Positions 1 through 8,103 of a stretch of DNA of 23,761 nt are shown here, piece after piece. The notes beneath the pieces are model-generated. The model had not been told where the DNA came from, made no database searches, and saw nothing but the letters and a program-made list of their open reading frames with translations. How positions within the stretch are numbered: position 1 is the stretch's first letter; each line of letters opens with the position of its first letter. The position numbers were made by a program, and so were the translations under genes. Source of the stretch: a virus; IMG/VR virus record IMGVR_UViG_3300036830_000011, positions 1 through 23,761 of that record, one strand, 5' to 3'.

Positions 1-528
1 ATCTATCGTCGTCCCGTTGAAATTGAGCAAGCCCGAAGGCGTGCGCATGTTGATGTTGCCCGCCCCGTCGAATTGAATGTAGCGCGTAGGCGTGGCGTTC
101 AAATACCCGCCGACGTAGAGTCCGTCGGCCCAATCGAACACACGCAAGCTACCGGGGTTCGCTTGAGCTTGCGTAGCTTTAACGACCGAGATATCGCGCG
201 AGGCGCAAGCCATCAAACCGATGTCTCCTACCACGGGATCGAGGATGATTGCGGTATCGCCGCCCTGATACCGAAGGTAGGGAATGCTGTAAATCGGGCC
301 GTGCGAAGTCGCTTGCCGATTGCCGCTCATCTGGTTTACGAGAGGCTGAACAGTGAGCCGACCCGCGGGCGAGAGGTCTCCGGCGTTCGTGACTTCAAGC
401 ACTTTGACGAGAGTCACCGTCTGCACTTTTTGCAACGCTAATTTGATGACGAACATCAGCGTATTAAATTCATCGTCGGTCGTCTGCGGCGCTTGCTGCC
501 CGAAGACCTCATTCGATGGCGTGCTCAT
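1..528 (-). CDS. Gp138-type baseplate spike (membrane-puncturing), 3' part missing
   Basis: The minus strand is open from an ATG at 528-526 to the window edge: 176 codons with no stop, so the C-terminal part is outside the window. The product resembles the N-terminal OB-fold domain of phage spike proteins (Gp138_N type, gpV/gp45 role). It contains the signature-like stretch LDPVVGDIGLMACASRDIS at about residues 94-112, followed by a glycine- and aromatic-rich stretch (DWADGLYVGGYLN). The family forms a trimeric needle under the hub that pierces the outer membrane. The start overlaps the hub stop as ATGA, which suggests coupled translation. Family assignment is from motif memory. Confidence 0.8.
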   Translation of the reverse strand, partial: MSTPSNEVFGQQAPQTTDDEFNTLMFVIKLALQKVQTVTLVKVLEVTNAGDLSPAGRLTVQPLVNQMSGNRQATSHGPIYSIPYLRYQGGDTAIILDPVVGDIGLMACASRDISVVKATQAQANPGSLRVFDWADGLYVGGYLNATPTRYIQFDGAGNINMRTPSGLLNFNGTTID

Positions 529-1442
529 GAGGTCGGCGGGATCGTGGGAAGGCCGCCGGCTCCGGTCGTAGGCGGGTACAGCAACAGCTCGGAGAACCAT
601 GCGCCGTTAGGCATCAGCGATTCGAGATTGTGCGTAATGGTGCCGACGAGCCAATTTCCGTTAGCCGTGATCACGTCGGAATCTTGAATAGTGATCGGGC
701 CGCCGAATCGAAATCCGGGATTGAAAAATGCGCTCGCGTTCACGAACCCGCGTTGATAATCGAGCTTGGGATATCCACGAAGACCCGACTTCGGCGTTAG
801 TGTGAACGAAGGCACGTCCGCGCGAGGCGTACCGTTTGGCGCAATCGTCATCAAGTTGCCGTCGATATAAACCTCGATGCCGGCATCGTGCTTTACCTTG
901 CGGATTTGCTCCGCGAGAGTCTTGTCGAGGTACGGAGAATCGAGCGTTTGATTCACGCCGTTGTTTTGGAAAACGAAACCCGCATTCGCCGCGAGTCGCG
1001 CCATGATCAAGCCGACATCGGTCGCGCCCGTGTAGCTGATGGCATCGGCCGGCGCGAGAGATTCATAACCTAAAACTCGACACTGCGCGCCATAGAACAC
1101 ATTCGGAAGATTGTCGTAGTTCGGGCCGCCCGTGATGATTTGACCCGAAAAAACTGTCGACCATCCGCCGCCGCCGTTCGCTTCGATAACGACGGTATTG
1201 CGCATCATCGCGGGCGAAGGCTGGAAGGCGAGCGCGGTCAGTGCGATCATATCGGACTGAAGCATTCCATAGATTGAAATCTCGGCCTCGGGGAACGCCG
1301 GCAATCCCGATCCCTTGATAGAGACTGAGGCGCGAAGCCCTGCAATCACGAGCTGATTATTCGTGCCGTTAAATTTCGCATTGTTCGCGAGTGTGAACGT
1401 AAACCGCAATTGCTTGATGGTGAAAGTTTGTAGCGCGCTCAC
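525..1442 (-). CDS. Baseplate hub protein
   Basis: Encodes 305 aa from a GTG at 1442-1440. That GTG overlaps the TGA of the plug gene (GTGA), so I prefer it to the much longer open frame reaching 1643. The upstream extension is arginine-rich, unlike a phage structural protein, and lies wholly inside the plug gene. The protein begins SALQTFTIKQLRFTF. It has the mid-protein pattern TLAEQIRKVKHDAGIEVYID typical of tail hub proteins (gp27/gpD-like role), which form the ring between tube and spike. It sits between plug and spike genes, as in compact contractile phages such as cyanophage Pam3. The function is inferred from position and resemblance. Confidence 0.75.
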   Translation of the reverse strand: MSALQTFTIKQLRFTFTLANNAKFNGTNNQLVIAGLRASVSIKGSGLPAFPEAEISIYGMLQSDMIALTALAFQPSPAMMRNTVVIEANGGGGWSTVFSGQIITGGPNYDNLPNVFYGAQCRVLGYESLAPADAISYTGATDVGLIMARLAANAGFVFQNNGVNQTLDSPYLDKTLAEQIRKVKHDAGIEVYIDGNLMTIAPNGTPRADVPSFTLTPKSGLRGYPKLDYQRGFVNASAFFNPGFRFGGPITIQDSDVITANGNWLVGTITHNLESLMPNGAWFSELLLYPPTTGAGGLPTIPPTS

Positions 1443-1783
1443 GTTAGGTCGCTCGCTTCGAGGTAAAGCAACAGCCATCGCGAGCCGAGGCCGGCGAATT
1501 GCGGGTCGTCGTTCCCTTGCGTATCTACGAACATGAAGTCGCCCACGACGCCGAGATATTGTCGATTCAGCAAGAGCCGAGTTTTGTTGAGGCAATTCTG
1601 CGTCGAGGTGATGTCGACGCCGTTCACCGTCAAATCGAAGCAAATAAAATCGGCCGTCGTCTGAAGCGTCGCGTCGCTGAAGTCATAGCCATTTTTTGTA
1701 TAAACCGAGATGGCGCAATTCTGCCCGCCGAGTATGGCTTGCAAGGTTTGCGAGGGCAACGGATTGAGCGGGACCGTTTTCAA
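1439..1783 (-). CDS. Baseplate plug protein (cyanophage Pam3 plug-like)
   Basis: Encodes 114 aa. The features match the phage baseplate plug family: an N-terminal PLNPLPSQTLQAILGGQNC, a central LTVNGV, and the C-terminal block YLGVVGDFMFVDTQGNDDP followed by GLGSRWLLLYL. In Pam3-type baseplates this small beta-rich protein closes the tube lumen near the hub. The start ATG overlaps the stop of the Dit-like gene (ATGA at 1783-1780), and its own stop overlaps the hub start (GTGA), so three baseplate genes are linked in a row. The length is normal for the family and no oddities were seen. Confidence 0.85.
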   Translation of the reverse strand: MKTVPLNPLPSQTLQAILGGQNCAISVYTKNGYDFSDATLQTTADFICFDLTVNGVDITSTQNCLNKTRLLLNRQYLGVVGDFMFVDTQGNDDPQFAGLGSRWLLLYLEASDLT

Positions 1784-2466
1784 AATAGTGTCGCCGATAT
1801 AGCATTCGCTGCGACTTGCTGCGCGACGGCCGGCACAGCCGACGAGGGCTGAACGTTGCCGTTATTCACCGCGGGCACCGCTGCCGGATTCTGAGCGTTC
1901 GTCGTGTTCGCACTCGTGGTCGAGTAGAGCGCCGGAGTTTGCAGCACTTGACGAAAAAATATATCAACTTCGGCGAGGAAGAACGCGCCCTCAGCACCGC
2001 GCCGAGTTATCTCATAGCGCGTGATGTTCACGCCGACATAGGAAATCTCAGGCGTTAGAATCGTATAAAGGTTCGTGTCGCCGGCAATCGTTTTTATCTG
2101 ATTGATGAATGCCGTTCGATCCGACAGCGAGCCCCCCTTCGTCATGCGAAGCGAAATTTCGTAAGGCTTCACGACTTTGTTATACGTCGTGAAGCTGCCC
2201 GCTTGCACGGGGAAATCTGGAATTTGCCATTCGTTACGATTGTCGAAGTTCAGCACCGAGTCGGGGGTCACAACGCGATTTAAATTCGCATCGAAAACCC
2301 CCCACGTGGGCGCGCCTTGACTCGCGGCCCATAGCGGCGCTTGTGTCTCCGTTCCAATGGTCGGCAGCGGCGAGGCCGGAAACTCATTCGAGCGGATGAG
2401 CTGCGGCACGCCCGTCAATTGAGGGACGTTCGGAAACGGAGGAACTGAAATGATGACGCTAGGCAT
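1780..2466 (-). CDS. Dit-like baseplate/tail adaptor protein
   Basis: Encodes 228 aa. It has the pattern DSVLNFDNRNEWQIPDFPV, then GSFTTYNKVVKPYEISLRMT, then an ILTPEISYVGVNITRYEITRR block. I associate these with the Dit-like N-terminal domain of phage baseplate adaptor proteins that attach the last tube ring to the hub. The C-terminal 45 residues are Ala/Asn/Pro-rich low complexity. The start ATG shares a base with the tape measure stop (TAATG). Lying between the tape measure and plug genes supports a baseplate role. An alternative would be a LysM/gp53-like wedge component, but no LysM motif was seen. Confidence 0.7.
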   Translation of the reverse strand: MPSVIISVPPFPNVPQLTGVPQLIRSNEFPASPLPTIGTETQAPLWAASQGAPTWGVFDANLNRVVTPDSVLNFDNRNEWQIPDFPVQAGSFTTYNKVVKPYEISLRMTKGGSLSDRTAFINQIKTIAGDTNLYTILTPEISYVGVNITRYEITRRGAEGAFFLAEVDIFFRQVLQTPALYSTTSANTTNAQNPAAVPAVNNGNVQPSSAVPAVAQQVAANAISATLF

Positions 2467-4061
2467 TACGACATTCCCGCATCGGCTTGAGCGACAACGC
2501 CCTTACGCTTAAGAGCGCCGGGCAGCTCCGCGGCGACTCCCGCGGCATTTGTAGCTTGCGTCTGTACGGTGATGCTGTCTATCTGAACTTGCGTAAGGGC
2601 GCCTTTGCCGGCCGCGCCCGCGCCGCCTTGCGCGTTGTTCGCTGCGAAGGTAGCCGCCGCGCCCGGCCCGACGATTTTGTTCACGTACTTTGCGGTCTCG
2701 TCCGGGAGTGACTTCGTTCCGCTCAGCACTTTGTTGATGTTGCCCGGCCCGTCATTGTAGGCCGCGACGGCTTTCGTCCAATCACCGAACTGTGCATAGA
2801 GCTGCCGCAGATATTGCCCGGCCGTATTGATGTCTGCGTTCGCGTCTTTGCCGGCGTTCGGGAAATACTTCGGCAATAGCTGAGCGATGCCGGTCGCGCC
2901 GCTACCTTTATTGAACGCGCTCGGATCGTAGTTCGATTCCGTCTTGATGAGTTTCGACAGCAAGCCCGGCGGCAATCCGTATTGCGCCTCGGTGCTCGAT
3001 ATCGTTTGCGCGTAGTTCGCTTGCCCTTTCGGCTGCGTCGATGCGGGTCTTCCGACCGCGGGCAAATCGCCTCCCGCGAGCTCGTGAATTCGATCAAGCA
3101 TAGCCTCGCCGAATTTCCCGCCCTCGCTGAGAATGCGGCCGATAAATTTTCCTATAGAGCTGTTAGAAAATAGATTGAATATTTCTTTCCAGCCATTGAC
3201 GATAAGACGAACAACGTCCCATATGCCCGTGAAGATTTTCCCCACGGCTGAGAGGCCGCCAGTTTCCTTGAAAGCGCCGAACAAATCTTTGACCCATCCG
3301 AGCGCCTGTTTAATCGGCGGCGTAATGTTCGTGAGAATTTCTATGCCCGCGGCGTTTATCTCTTGGCCGATTTCTCGCCAATCGCTTTGAAGCTCGGCCG
3401 CCGCCGCTGCCTTCTGCTCATCGAGAGCGGCGTTTTGCTGACCGAGAGCTAAAATGCGCTCACGCTCTTGCGCTTCGGAGCGAATGAGATTGAACGTCGA
3501 TTCGCTGATGCCGGCTTGCTTCGCAAGATTGAATGCGTCCGCGCGATTGTAGGTGCGCAGCTTGTCGCCGAGGTCTTTGTAAATGTCGGTCAGTTTTCGC
3601 GTGTTGCCTTGCGCGTCGAATAGCTGAACGTTCATGCGCTGAAGTAGCAGCACGAGCGGAGAGACTTCGCCCGTCGCGCGTAGTCCCGTGATCGAGCCCG
3701 AGAGCCCCATTAGATCGGCTTGCGCATCCTTCGCGCTGCCGCCGGCAAGCTCAGCCGCATTGCCCCAAGCGTTAACCGTGGTCACGCTCTCGCCGATGTT
3801 CTTTGAGAATCGTCCGAGATTCGCGGCGCCGACGTTGAGGCCGGTCATCCACGAGGCGAAATCCTTTGCGGCCGTAAACGCCGTGAATAGAATCGCGGCC
3901 TTTTTGCCAAGCTCCGCGAGCGAGTCGCCGAGTTCGTTTGCGCCTTTTTTCGCAGTGTCGCGCGACTTCTTTTGATCGCGCTCGAATTGGCCCATGCCGC
4001 GGTTATAGCCGCGCGCATCGAGCCCAATCGTCACTAAGAGCTGATCAATTATTGTCGGCAC
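2466..4061 (-). CDS. Tail tape measure protein with C-terminal lytic transglycosylase domain
   Basis: Encodes 531 aa from a GTG at 4061-4059, overlapping the end of the frameshifted chaperone by 17 bases. The N-terminus (TIGLDARGYNRGMGQFERDQ) is typical of phage tape measures. A long helical region with hydrophobic stretches follows. From about residue 350 there is an SLT-type transglycosylase domain: KTESNYDPSAFN with the likely catalytic Glu375, then GATGIAQLLP, then AVAAYNDGPGN. It sets tail length, and at infection it likely cleaves peptidoglycan for DNA entry. By the usual rule of about 1.5 angstrom per residue, 531 aa implies a short tail near 80 nm; that is inference. Confidence 0.92.
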   Translation of the reverse strand: MPTIIDQLLVTIGLDARGYNRGMGQFERDQKKSRDTAKKGANELGDSLAELGKKAAILFTAFTAAKDFASWMTGLNVGAANLGRFSKNIGESVTTVNAWGNAAELAGGSAKDAQADLMGLSGSITGLRATGEVSPLVLLLQRMNVQLFDAQGNTRKLTDIYKDLGDKLRTYNRADAFNLAKQAGISESTFNLIRSEAQERERILALGQQNAALDEQKAAAAAELQSDWREIGQEINAAGIEILTNITPPIKQALGWVKDLFGAFKETGGLSAVGKIFTGIWDVVRLIVNGWKEIFNLFSNSSIGKFIGRILSEGGKFGEAMLDRIHELAGGDLPAVGRPASTQPKGQANYAQTISSTEAQYGLPPGLLSKLIKTESNYDPSAFNKGSGATGIAQLLPKYFPNAGKDANADINTAGQYLRQLYAQFGDWTKAVAAYNDGPGNINKVLSGTKSLPDETAKYVNKIVGPGAAATFAANNAQGGAGAAGKGALTQVQIDSITVQTQATNAAGVAAELPGALKRKGVVAQADAGMS

Positions 4062-4227
4062 GTGGGCGCCCGTTGTGATTGTCTACCGCGTAGACTTCGA
4101 GCAAATTATAAGCGTCTTCGACCCCGAGCACGGTTTGCAGCTCGACTAGGGTCGCAAGGCGTGATGAGACAAGAGCCCCAATAATGCGCGGGACATTTGC
4201 GTAAGCCAATTGCCTTTGGTTACTTTT
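4045..4227 (-). CDS. Tail assembly chaperone, -1 frame extension
   Basis: This is an open -1 frame of about 60 codons whose C-terminal half, LVSSRLATLVELQTVLGVED then AYNLLEVYAVDNHN, looks like the second tail assembly chaperone segment of myoviruses (G/GT arrangement). The frame has no ATG after the overlap begins, and a TTG at 4209-4207 has only a poorly spaced AAAGG. Production by -1 slippage from the 173-aa chaperone is therefore more likely than independent initiation. The coordinates run from the candidate slip site to the TGA at 4047-4045. The fusion would bridge tape measure and tube subunits during tail assembly. Confidence 0.65.
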   Translation of the reverse strand, partial: KSNQRQLAYANVPRIIGALVSSRLATLVELQTVLGVEDAYNLLEVYAVDNHNGRPRADNN

Positions 4228-4667
4228 TCTCCCGAAATTTCCGAGCCCGAAGTCGGGAGACCGACGGGCATCGAAAAACCCGTGTGAAGTTTCAACAGCG
4301 CTTTGTAAATCGTGATGCGCGTAGAAACTTCTTCGATATCGCCGCCCGGCCCGCCCAATGGCACGCGGGGCGGAATCTGTGCTGAGTGTTCGTATTGGAC
4401 GCACGCCGGCCATAGCTCATCTAGGAGCGGCTGAACGTTGTCGGCTCGGAGCATCCCGAGAGCTTGAATCCCGACAGCGGCAAGGCCCGCCATGCCGGCG
4501 CCTAGAGCTTCCTCGGGAACGGCCGCGCCCGTGTTCGTCAAGGCGAGTAGAGCGCGTAGGCCCCATCTCTCGCCCTGATCGGCGGCCATCTCGGTTAGAA
4601 TAAATTTCTTGCCGTTGTCGCGGCTTCCCTTGTCGTCGATGACGAGAATTTCGATTTTGCGTGCCAT
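4146..4667 (-). CDS. Tail assembly chaperone (first frame)
   Basis: Encodes 173 aa, located between the tail tube and tape measure genes, where contractile and lambda-like phages encode the tail assembly chaperone. It begins ARKIEILVIDDKGSRDNGKK and carries KFILTEMAADQGERWGLRAL, a pattern I associate with tail assembly chaperones of DUF3383-sheath phages. Its 3' third overlaps the -1 frame extension, and translation in frame 0 stops at a TAG (4148-4146). Residues after the candidate slip site (KGNWLTQMSRALLGLL...) are replaced in the frameshift product. Confidence 0.75.
   Translation of the reverse strand: MARKIEILVIDDKGSRDNGKKFILTEMAADQGERWGLRALLALTNTGAAVPEEALGAGMAGLAAVGIQALGMLRADNVQPLLDELWPACVQYEHSAQIPPRVPLGGPGGDIEEVSTRITIYKALLKLHTGFSMPVGLPTSGSEISGEKVTKGNWLTQMSRALLGLLSHHALRP
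4223..4229 (-). other. Candidate -1 ribosomal slip site (GAAAAAG)
   Basis: On the coding strand the frame-0 codons are GAA-AAA-GTA, giving a run of five A flanked by G. A lysyl-tRNA on AAA can re-pair with AAA one base back, which joins the frame to the -1 reading frame. It is not a perfect X-XXY-YYZ heptamer, because the GAA codon would re-pair poorly. A GGGAG just upstream could act as a Shine-Dalgarno-like stimulator. It is the best A-run within the region where both frames are open. Confidence 0.4.
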
Positions 4668-4681
4668 GTGTCCATCGTGCG

Positions 4682-5113
4682 TTAGATCGGTGAATAAACG
4701 ATGTCCTGAAATTCGAGCTTGATCGGAACGGGTTCGAGCACTTTCTTAGCGCTCGGCATTCCTTGCATGTTGCGCAGCCATCCGGTAGAGAGCGTGAATT
4801 TCAAACCGATTGACGGCAAATAGATTGTGACGGTCGCCTCGAACTTTTCCTTCGCGGATTCCTCGGCGGCTTTCCACGCGAAGAAGAATGCGAGCGACGG
4901 GGAATCCGGCTGCAACATGATGTTGAGCGGCTTCGCAGCGGGCGTATAGCCGGCCGACAAAATCGCATCGACGCCCATGCGCGTTTCCGCCATGTCGAAA
5001 GCATCTTGCGTAAAGGCATCGTCGGCGGCATAGCCTTGCACGACTTGCCGAGCCGAAGAAACTCCCGGCACGCTGATGATGAACTGTGAATTCGCGCTCG
5101 TGATCGTACCCAT
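4682..5113 (-). CDS. Tail tube protein
   Basis: Encodes 143 aa, starting at ATG 5113-5111 after a GGAG about 10 bases upstream. It resembles the DUF3277-like tube proteins that follow DUF3383-type sheaths: an N-terminal ITSANSQFIISVPG, a middle PLNIMLQPDSPSLAFFFAW, and a C-terminal beta-rich part ending KLEFQDIVYSPI. Tube proteins stack as hexamers inside the sheath to form the DNA channel. The position directly after the sheath gene supports this. The length is normal. Confidence 0.82.
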   Translation of the reverse strand: MGTITSANSQFIISVPGVSSARQVVQGYAADDAFTQDAFDMAETRMGVDAILSAGYTPAAKPLNIMLQPDSPSLAFFFAWKAAEESAKEKFEATVTIYLPSIGLKFTLSTGWLRNMQGMPSAKKVLEPVPIKLEFQDIVYSPI

Positions 5114-5127
5114 TTCTCAAAGCTCCG

Positions 5128-6663
5128 TTATTGAACGTCAATCGACGCGAGTTGAATCTTCTGAACGCTGCCGCCGTCCGTGTACCAAAAGGTCATGGGC
5201 GGCGAGCCTCGCTGTCCGCGCGTCTGCGGAGAGGCCGGCAAAATTTGCAGGTAGTAGCCGACCGATGAGAGAACTCCATCAATCTTCACGCCGGCCGCGG
5301 TATTGACTTGAGCGGCTTGCGAAGCGCTCAGCGGCACGCCCGCTTGAATCGCACCGAAGTTCAGATACTTGTCGATGGGGTCTTGCGCAACGTTGTGCAA
5401 GCTCGCGGTGCCCTGATTGTTGTAGGGATTGCTCTTGACGCTTGCCAGATACGATAAAAACGCAAGCTGAAAATCAGCGTTCAAGAGAATTTGGTCGATG
5501 TACTCATCGAGCCAATTCCACGAGCCCGACACGCTGCCCGGCTGATAGATGGTGAACTCTTGATTCGCCGTCGCGTAGGTTCCGTAGAAATTGTACCCGT
5601 TGCCGATGAGATTGTCGGCGACGACCGCGCTCGTCACATCGGCTGTGAGACCCGCGCCGCTCTTATAGGCGTAGGTGATGCGGCCGTTCGTCTCATCGGT
5701 ATTGAGCGAGGCAGTCGTGCCGCAAATGAAGGCGCCCTTTTGGCCGGCTGTCTGATCCCATACAACGTGAACGCCGTTGTAGCCGGCGGCAGCGACAGCC
5801 GCGCCGAAGCTGCCGGCGGCCGGAAGTTCGGTGCTTGGCGTCAAATCGGAATCCCATGCGACATAAACAAAGCGTTCTTGACCGGCCGGCGATTGCGTGC
5901 TGACCCAATTCGCGAACTCAAGTTTGATCGTAGCCGGCTCGCCGCCCGCGTCGGGGTCCGTAGTGGTCATGAACGAGACCCAATTTTGCTGAGCGGCGAC
6001 GATGCCGTTCATAATGGCCGCGGGAACGCCCGCAGCGGCGCCCGGAGCCAAGATCGCGCCGGTAGCGGCCGTCAGCAAGAGTCCGGTAACGAGGCTGTCA
6101 GTCGTCGGATACGCGACCGTAGATGCGCCGCCCGTCGTGGTCGAGGTGATCACGAAGGCATCGCGCAAACTGTCGTAGCTGCACACCGCTGCCGTGGACG
6201 GAGTTCCGGCCGCAAGACCGGCAGTGATCAGCGCGGCAGCGTTCGTGAAGCTCGTCGCGGAAGCGAGATTGATTGCATCCGACACGTGGGAAACGCCATC
6301 GATGACGATAGTCACGGTTCCCGAGAGGGCTTGAAGCTGCGTCAAGGAAAGATTGACGACGCCGCCGCGGATATATCCGGGAATCGCCGCCGAATTGAAC
6401 TGCGCAAAATAGAGCTTACCGGGCAAAGACTGAGTGCCGATGTAGCCGCCGAAATAGAAGCCCGCGAGCACAGCTTGCGGAGAGACCGGGCCGTACCAAT
6501 CTTCGACCGAAGTCAAATCCGGGAAGCCTTTCACCGTGCCGACGGGAATCGAGGTATCGCCGCTCGTGTCCACGAAGACCGCGTTCGGGCTCAGCGGATT
6601 GCCGCCGGCACCTAGAACGCTCGGAATAGACGAAACCAATTGACTAGCGGGAATCGAGTTCAT
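5128..6663 (-). CDS. Tail sheath protein (DUF3383 family)
   Basis: Encodes 511 aa. The N-terminal domain has SVEDWYGPVSPQAVLAGFYF, followed by YFAQFNSAAIPGYIRGG. A later FVYVAWDSDL and a C-terminal ending in VQKIQLASIDVQ fit DUF3383-type contractile sheath proteins. The protein forms the outer contractile layer of the tail, which shows that the phage is a myovirus. The ATG overlaps the terminator stop as ATGA, and the tube gene follows at once. A beta-rich Ala/Thr stretch at about residues 107-212 (TVTIVIDGVSHVSDAINLAS and on) looks like the inserted domain typical of the family. No truncation was seen. Confidence 0.9.
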   Translation of the reverse strand: MNSIPASQLVSSIPSVLGAGGNPLSPNAVFVDTSGDTSIPVGTVKGFPDLTSVEDWYGPVSPQAVLAGFYFGGYIGTQSLPGKLYFAQFNSAAIPGYIRGGVVNLSLTQLQALSGTVTIVIDGVSHVSDAINLASATSFTNAAALITAGLAAGTPSTAAVCSYDSLRDAFVITSTTTGGASTVAYPTTDSLVTGLLLTAATGAILAPGAAAGVPAAIMNGIVAAQQNWVSFMTTTDPDAGGEPATIKLEFANWVSTQSPAGQERFVYVAWDSDLTPSTELPAAGSFGAAVAAAGYNGVHVVWDQTAGQKGAFICGTTASLNTDETNGRITYAYKSGAGLTADVTSAVVADNLIGNGYNFYGTYATANQEFTIYQPGSVSGSWNWLDEYIDQILLNADFQLAFLSYLASVKSNPYNNQGTASLHNVAQDPIDKYLNFGAIQAGVPLSASQAAQVNTAAGVKIDGVLSSVGYYLQILPASPQTRGQRGSPPMTFWYTDGGSVQKIQLASIDVQ

Positions 6664-7220
6664 GGCGGGTAAGCCTCATCTACGTTGATAACGGTCAAAG
6701 TCAAAGCGTCGGCAAACTGTGTCGGAACGCTCGTCACTGGATTGTATTGCAAGACGGCCTCTAAAATCCAGCGCTGTTCGTATTGGTCTTCCGAGTCGTC
6801 AAGCGGCGCCATCCGGGAGGCGTTCGTATACAGCGGTGCGATGGTAGGCGCAAGCGCTTGAACTGCCACGTCATCGCGCCATAACGATTCGATCATAGAG
6901 CACCAATCGAACGCCGAACCGGACGAGTTCCCTTCCGACGGCCCGGAATAGAAATCGAGTTGCACGGTCACGGCAAAGTGCGTCTCTTGGGTCGTCTCGT
7001 CGGGGTCGTCTATTGTTTGGTCCCAAGTGTCGATGTTCGTGTTCAGCCGGTCGCGTCGAATCATCGTCATTGTGATGTAGCCGGGCGCCGCGAGCGGGGC
7101 CGCAGTGCGATTCGGGATGCCTTGAAGCACGTTCGCTTGCGGAAGGCCGGTCACGCTCACAAGCCACGGTGCGAGCACCGTAAAAATATCTTGCAACGTC
7201 GGAGAGGTAACGAGGCTCAT
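6660..7220 (-). CDS. Neck/tail terminator protein (gp12-like, LIC_12616 type)
   Basis: Encodes 186 aa. The motifs LPQANVLQGIPNRTAAP, then GYITMTMIRRDRLNTN, then VTVQLDFYSG and a C-terminal YEQRWILEAVLQYNP match phage neck terminator proteins of the gp12-like type as I know them. The family caps the end of the tube and sheath nearest the head and lets the finished tail join it. The gene lies between connector and sheath, overlapping both by ATGA. The assignment rests on motif pattern and context. Confidence 0.75.
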   Translation of the reverse strand: MSLVTSPTLQDIFTVLAPWLVSVTGLPQANVLQGIPNRTAAPLAAPGYITMTMIRRDRLNTNIDTWDQTIDDPDETTQETHFAVTVQLDFYSGPSEGNSSGSAFDWCSMIESLWRDDVAVQALAPTIAPLYTNASRMAPLDDSEDQYEQRWILEAVLQYNPVTSVPTQFADALTLTVINVDEAYPP

Positions 7221-7633
7221 GTCGGATTGTTCGGGTCAAGTTGACGCGATACAAGCACGCGGCACCATCCCGTATTCCAAGTCTCGGGCACGGCGCGAAC
7301 GAGCCAAGTGTAAACGGTGCCGTTCGTCTCTGTCGGGTCGGCGAATTGCAAAAGGTCTCCGCCCGTCTGCGATCCTCGGATGATGCCGGCCACGTTGCCG
7401 AACAGATGGATAGAACGGTAAACGCCTTGCACTTGCAAGAACGGATATTTCTTCAAGTCTTGTCCGCCGATGGGCTGCACTTGACCTTGCACAGTGACCG
7501 GCGCCGCATACGTCGGCGTGGGCTTTCCCGCAGTGCTCACGGTGCTACCCGTACTCTGTAGGTATTGCATCGGAATATCGCTGTTCGAGGAATTGATCGC
7601 GCCTCGAACCTCGGCGTGTAAATCTAGGTTCAC
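7217..7633 (-). CDS. Head-tail connector/collar protein
   Basis: Encodes 138 aa from a GTG at 7633-7631 that overlaps the preceding stop (GTGA). It is a beta-rich small protein with TYAAPVTVQGQVQPIGGQDL, then QGVYRSIHLFGNVAGIIRGS, and a C-terminal WNTGWCRVLVSRQ. Proteins of this shape recur between the neck protein and tail terminator of DUF3383-sheath phages and probably act as a head completion or stopper ring. I recognise the recurrent family but not a formal name, and the role is inferred from position. Confidence 0.6.
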   Translation of the reverse strand: MNLDLHAEVRGAINSSNSDIPMQYLQSTGSTVSTAGKPTPTYAAPVTVQGQVQPIGGQDLKKYPFLQVQGVYRSIHLFGNVAGIIRGSQTGGDLLQFADPTETNGTVYTWLVRAVPETWNTGWCRVLVSRQLDPNNPT

Positions 7634-8100
7634 AGCTTCACCTCGAAGTCGACCGAACGTTGCATCACGCCCGTATCGATCAAGCCTTTATTGAAGCCCT
7701 TCCTTTTCTCGGTCGACTTCGCATTGTCTGCCGGCCAATCGACGATGGCTTTCACGAGCTGATCTTTGATGCCGGTTCCGAGTAGCGCAAGAGTTTTCGC
7801 CGAATCATAGTTCGTCGCCTTCGCAATTTTTCCCATGCGCTTTCCCAACGTGGGCGCGAGGTCATAGAGTGTGTTGCGGAAGAACGGGCGAGCGGGCGCG
7901 CGTCGCGTGCCGAACTCATTCCAGAATGCTACCTGAGCGACTGAGAGCGATTTGCCTTTTGCATTCGCCGGATAGTTTCTGCCGGCAAGGAAACCTACGC
8001 GCACGACGCCGCCGGTTCCGAGCTTGGCCGCGAGCTTGTTCAAGTACGGCGTCATTTTGTCGCCGCCCTTGACTGTAACCGATACCTCGTGTTGAGCCAC
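7630..8100 (-). CDS. Neck protein (HK97 gp10-like)
   Basis: Encodes 156 aa from a GTG at 8100-8098, four bases after the upstream stop, with a GGATGG upstream. The motifs VAFWNEFGTRRAPARPFFRN and the C-terminal GLIDTGVMQRSVDFEV are characteristic of HK97 gp10-like neck and minor tail proteins, which seal the junction between connector and tail. Residues 104-140 carry the usual GTGIKDQLVKAI helix and the STEKRKGFNKGL loop. The length is normal. It is flanked by DUF4054 and connector genes, as expected. Confidence 0.8.
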   Translation of the reverse strand: MAQHEVSVTVKGGDKMTPYLNKLAAKLGTGGVVRVGFLAGRNYPANAKGKSLSVAQVAFWNEFGTRRAPARPFFRNTLYDLAPTLGKRMGKIAKATNYDSAKTLALLGTGIKDQLVKAIVDWPADNAKSTEKRKGFNKGLIDTGVMQRSVDFEVKL

Positions 8101-8103
8101 GGG

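Noticed and set aside
1443-1643. N-terminal extension of the hub frame beyond 1442
   Set aside because: It is Arg-rich, covered by the plug gene, and a GTG overlapping the plug stop (GTGA) gives a normal N-terminus.
5491-6615. 374-codon plus-strand open frame
   Set aside because: It lies entirely antisense to the well supported sheath gene, is Arg/Gly-rich with no domain pattern, and is explained by codon bias of the real gene.
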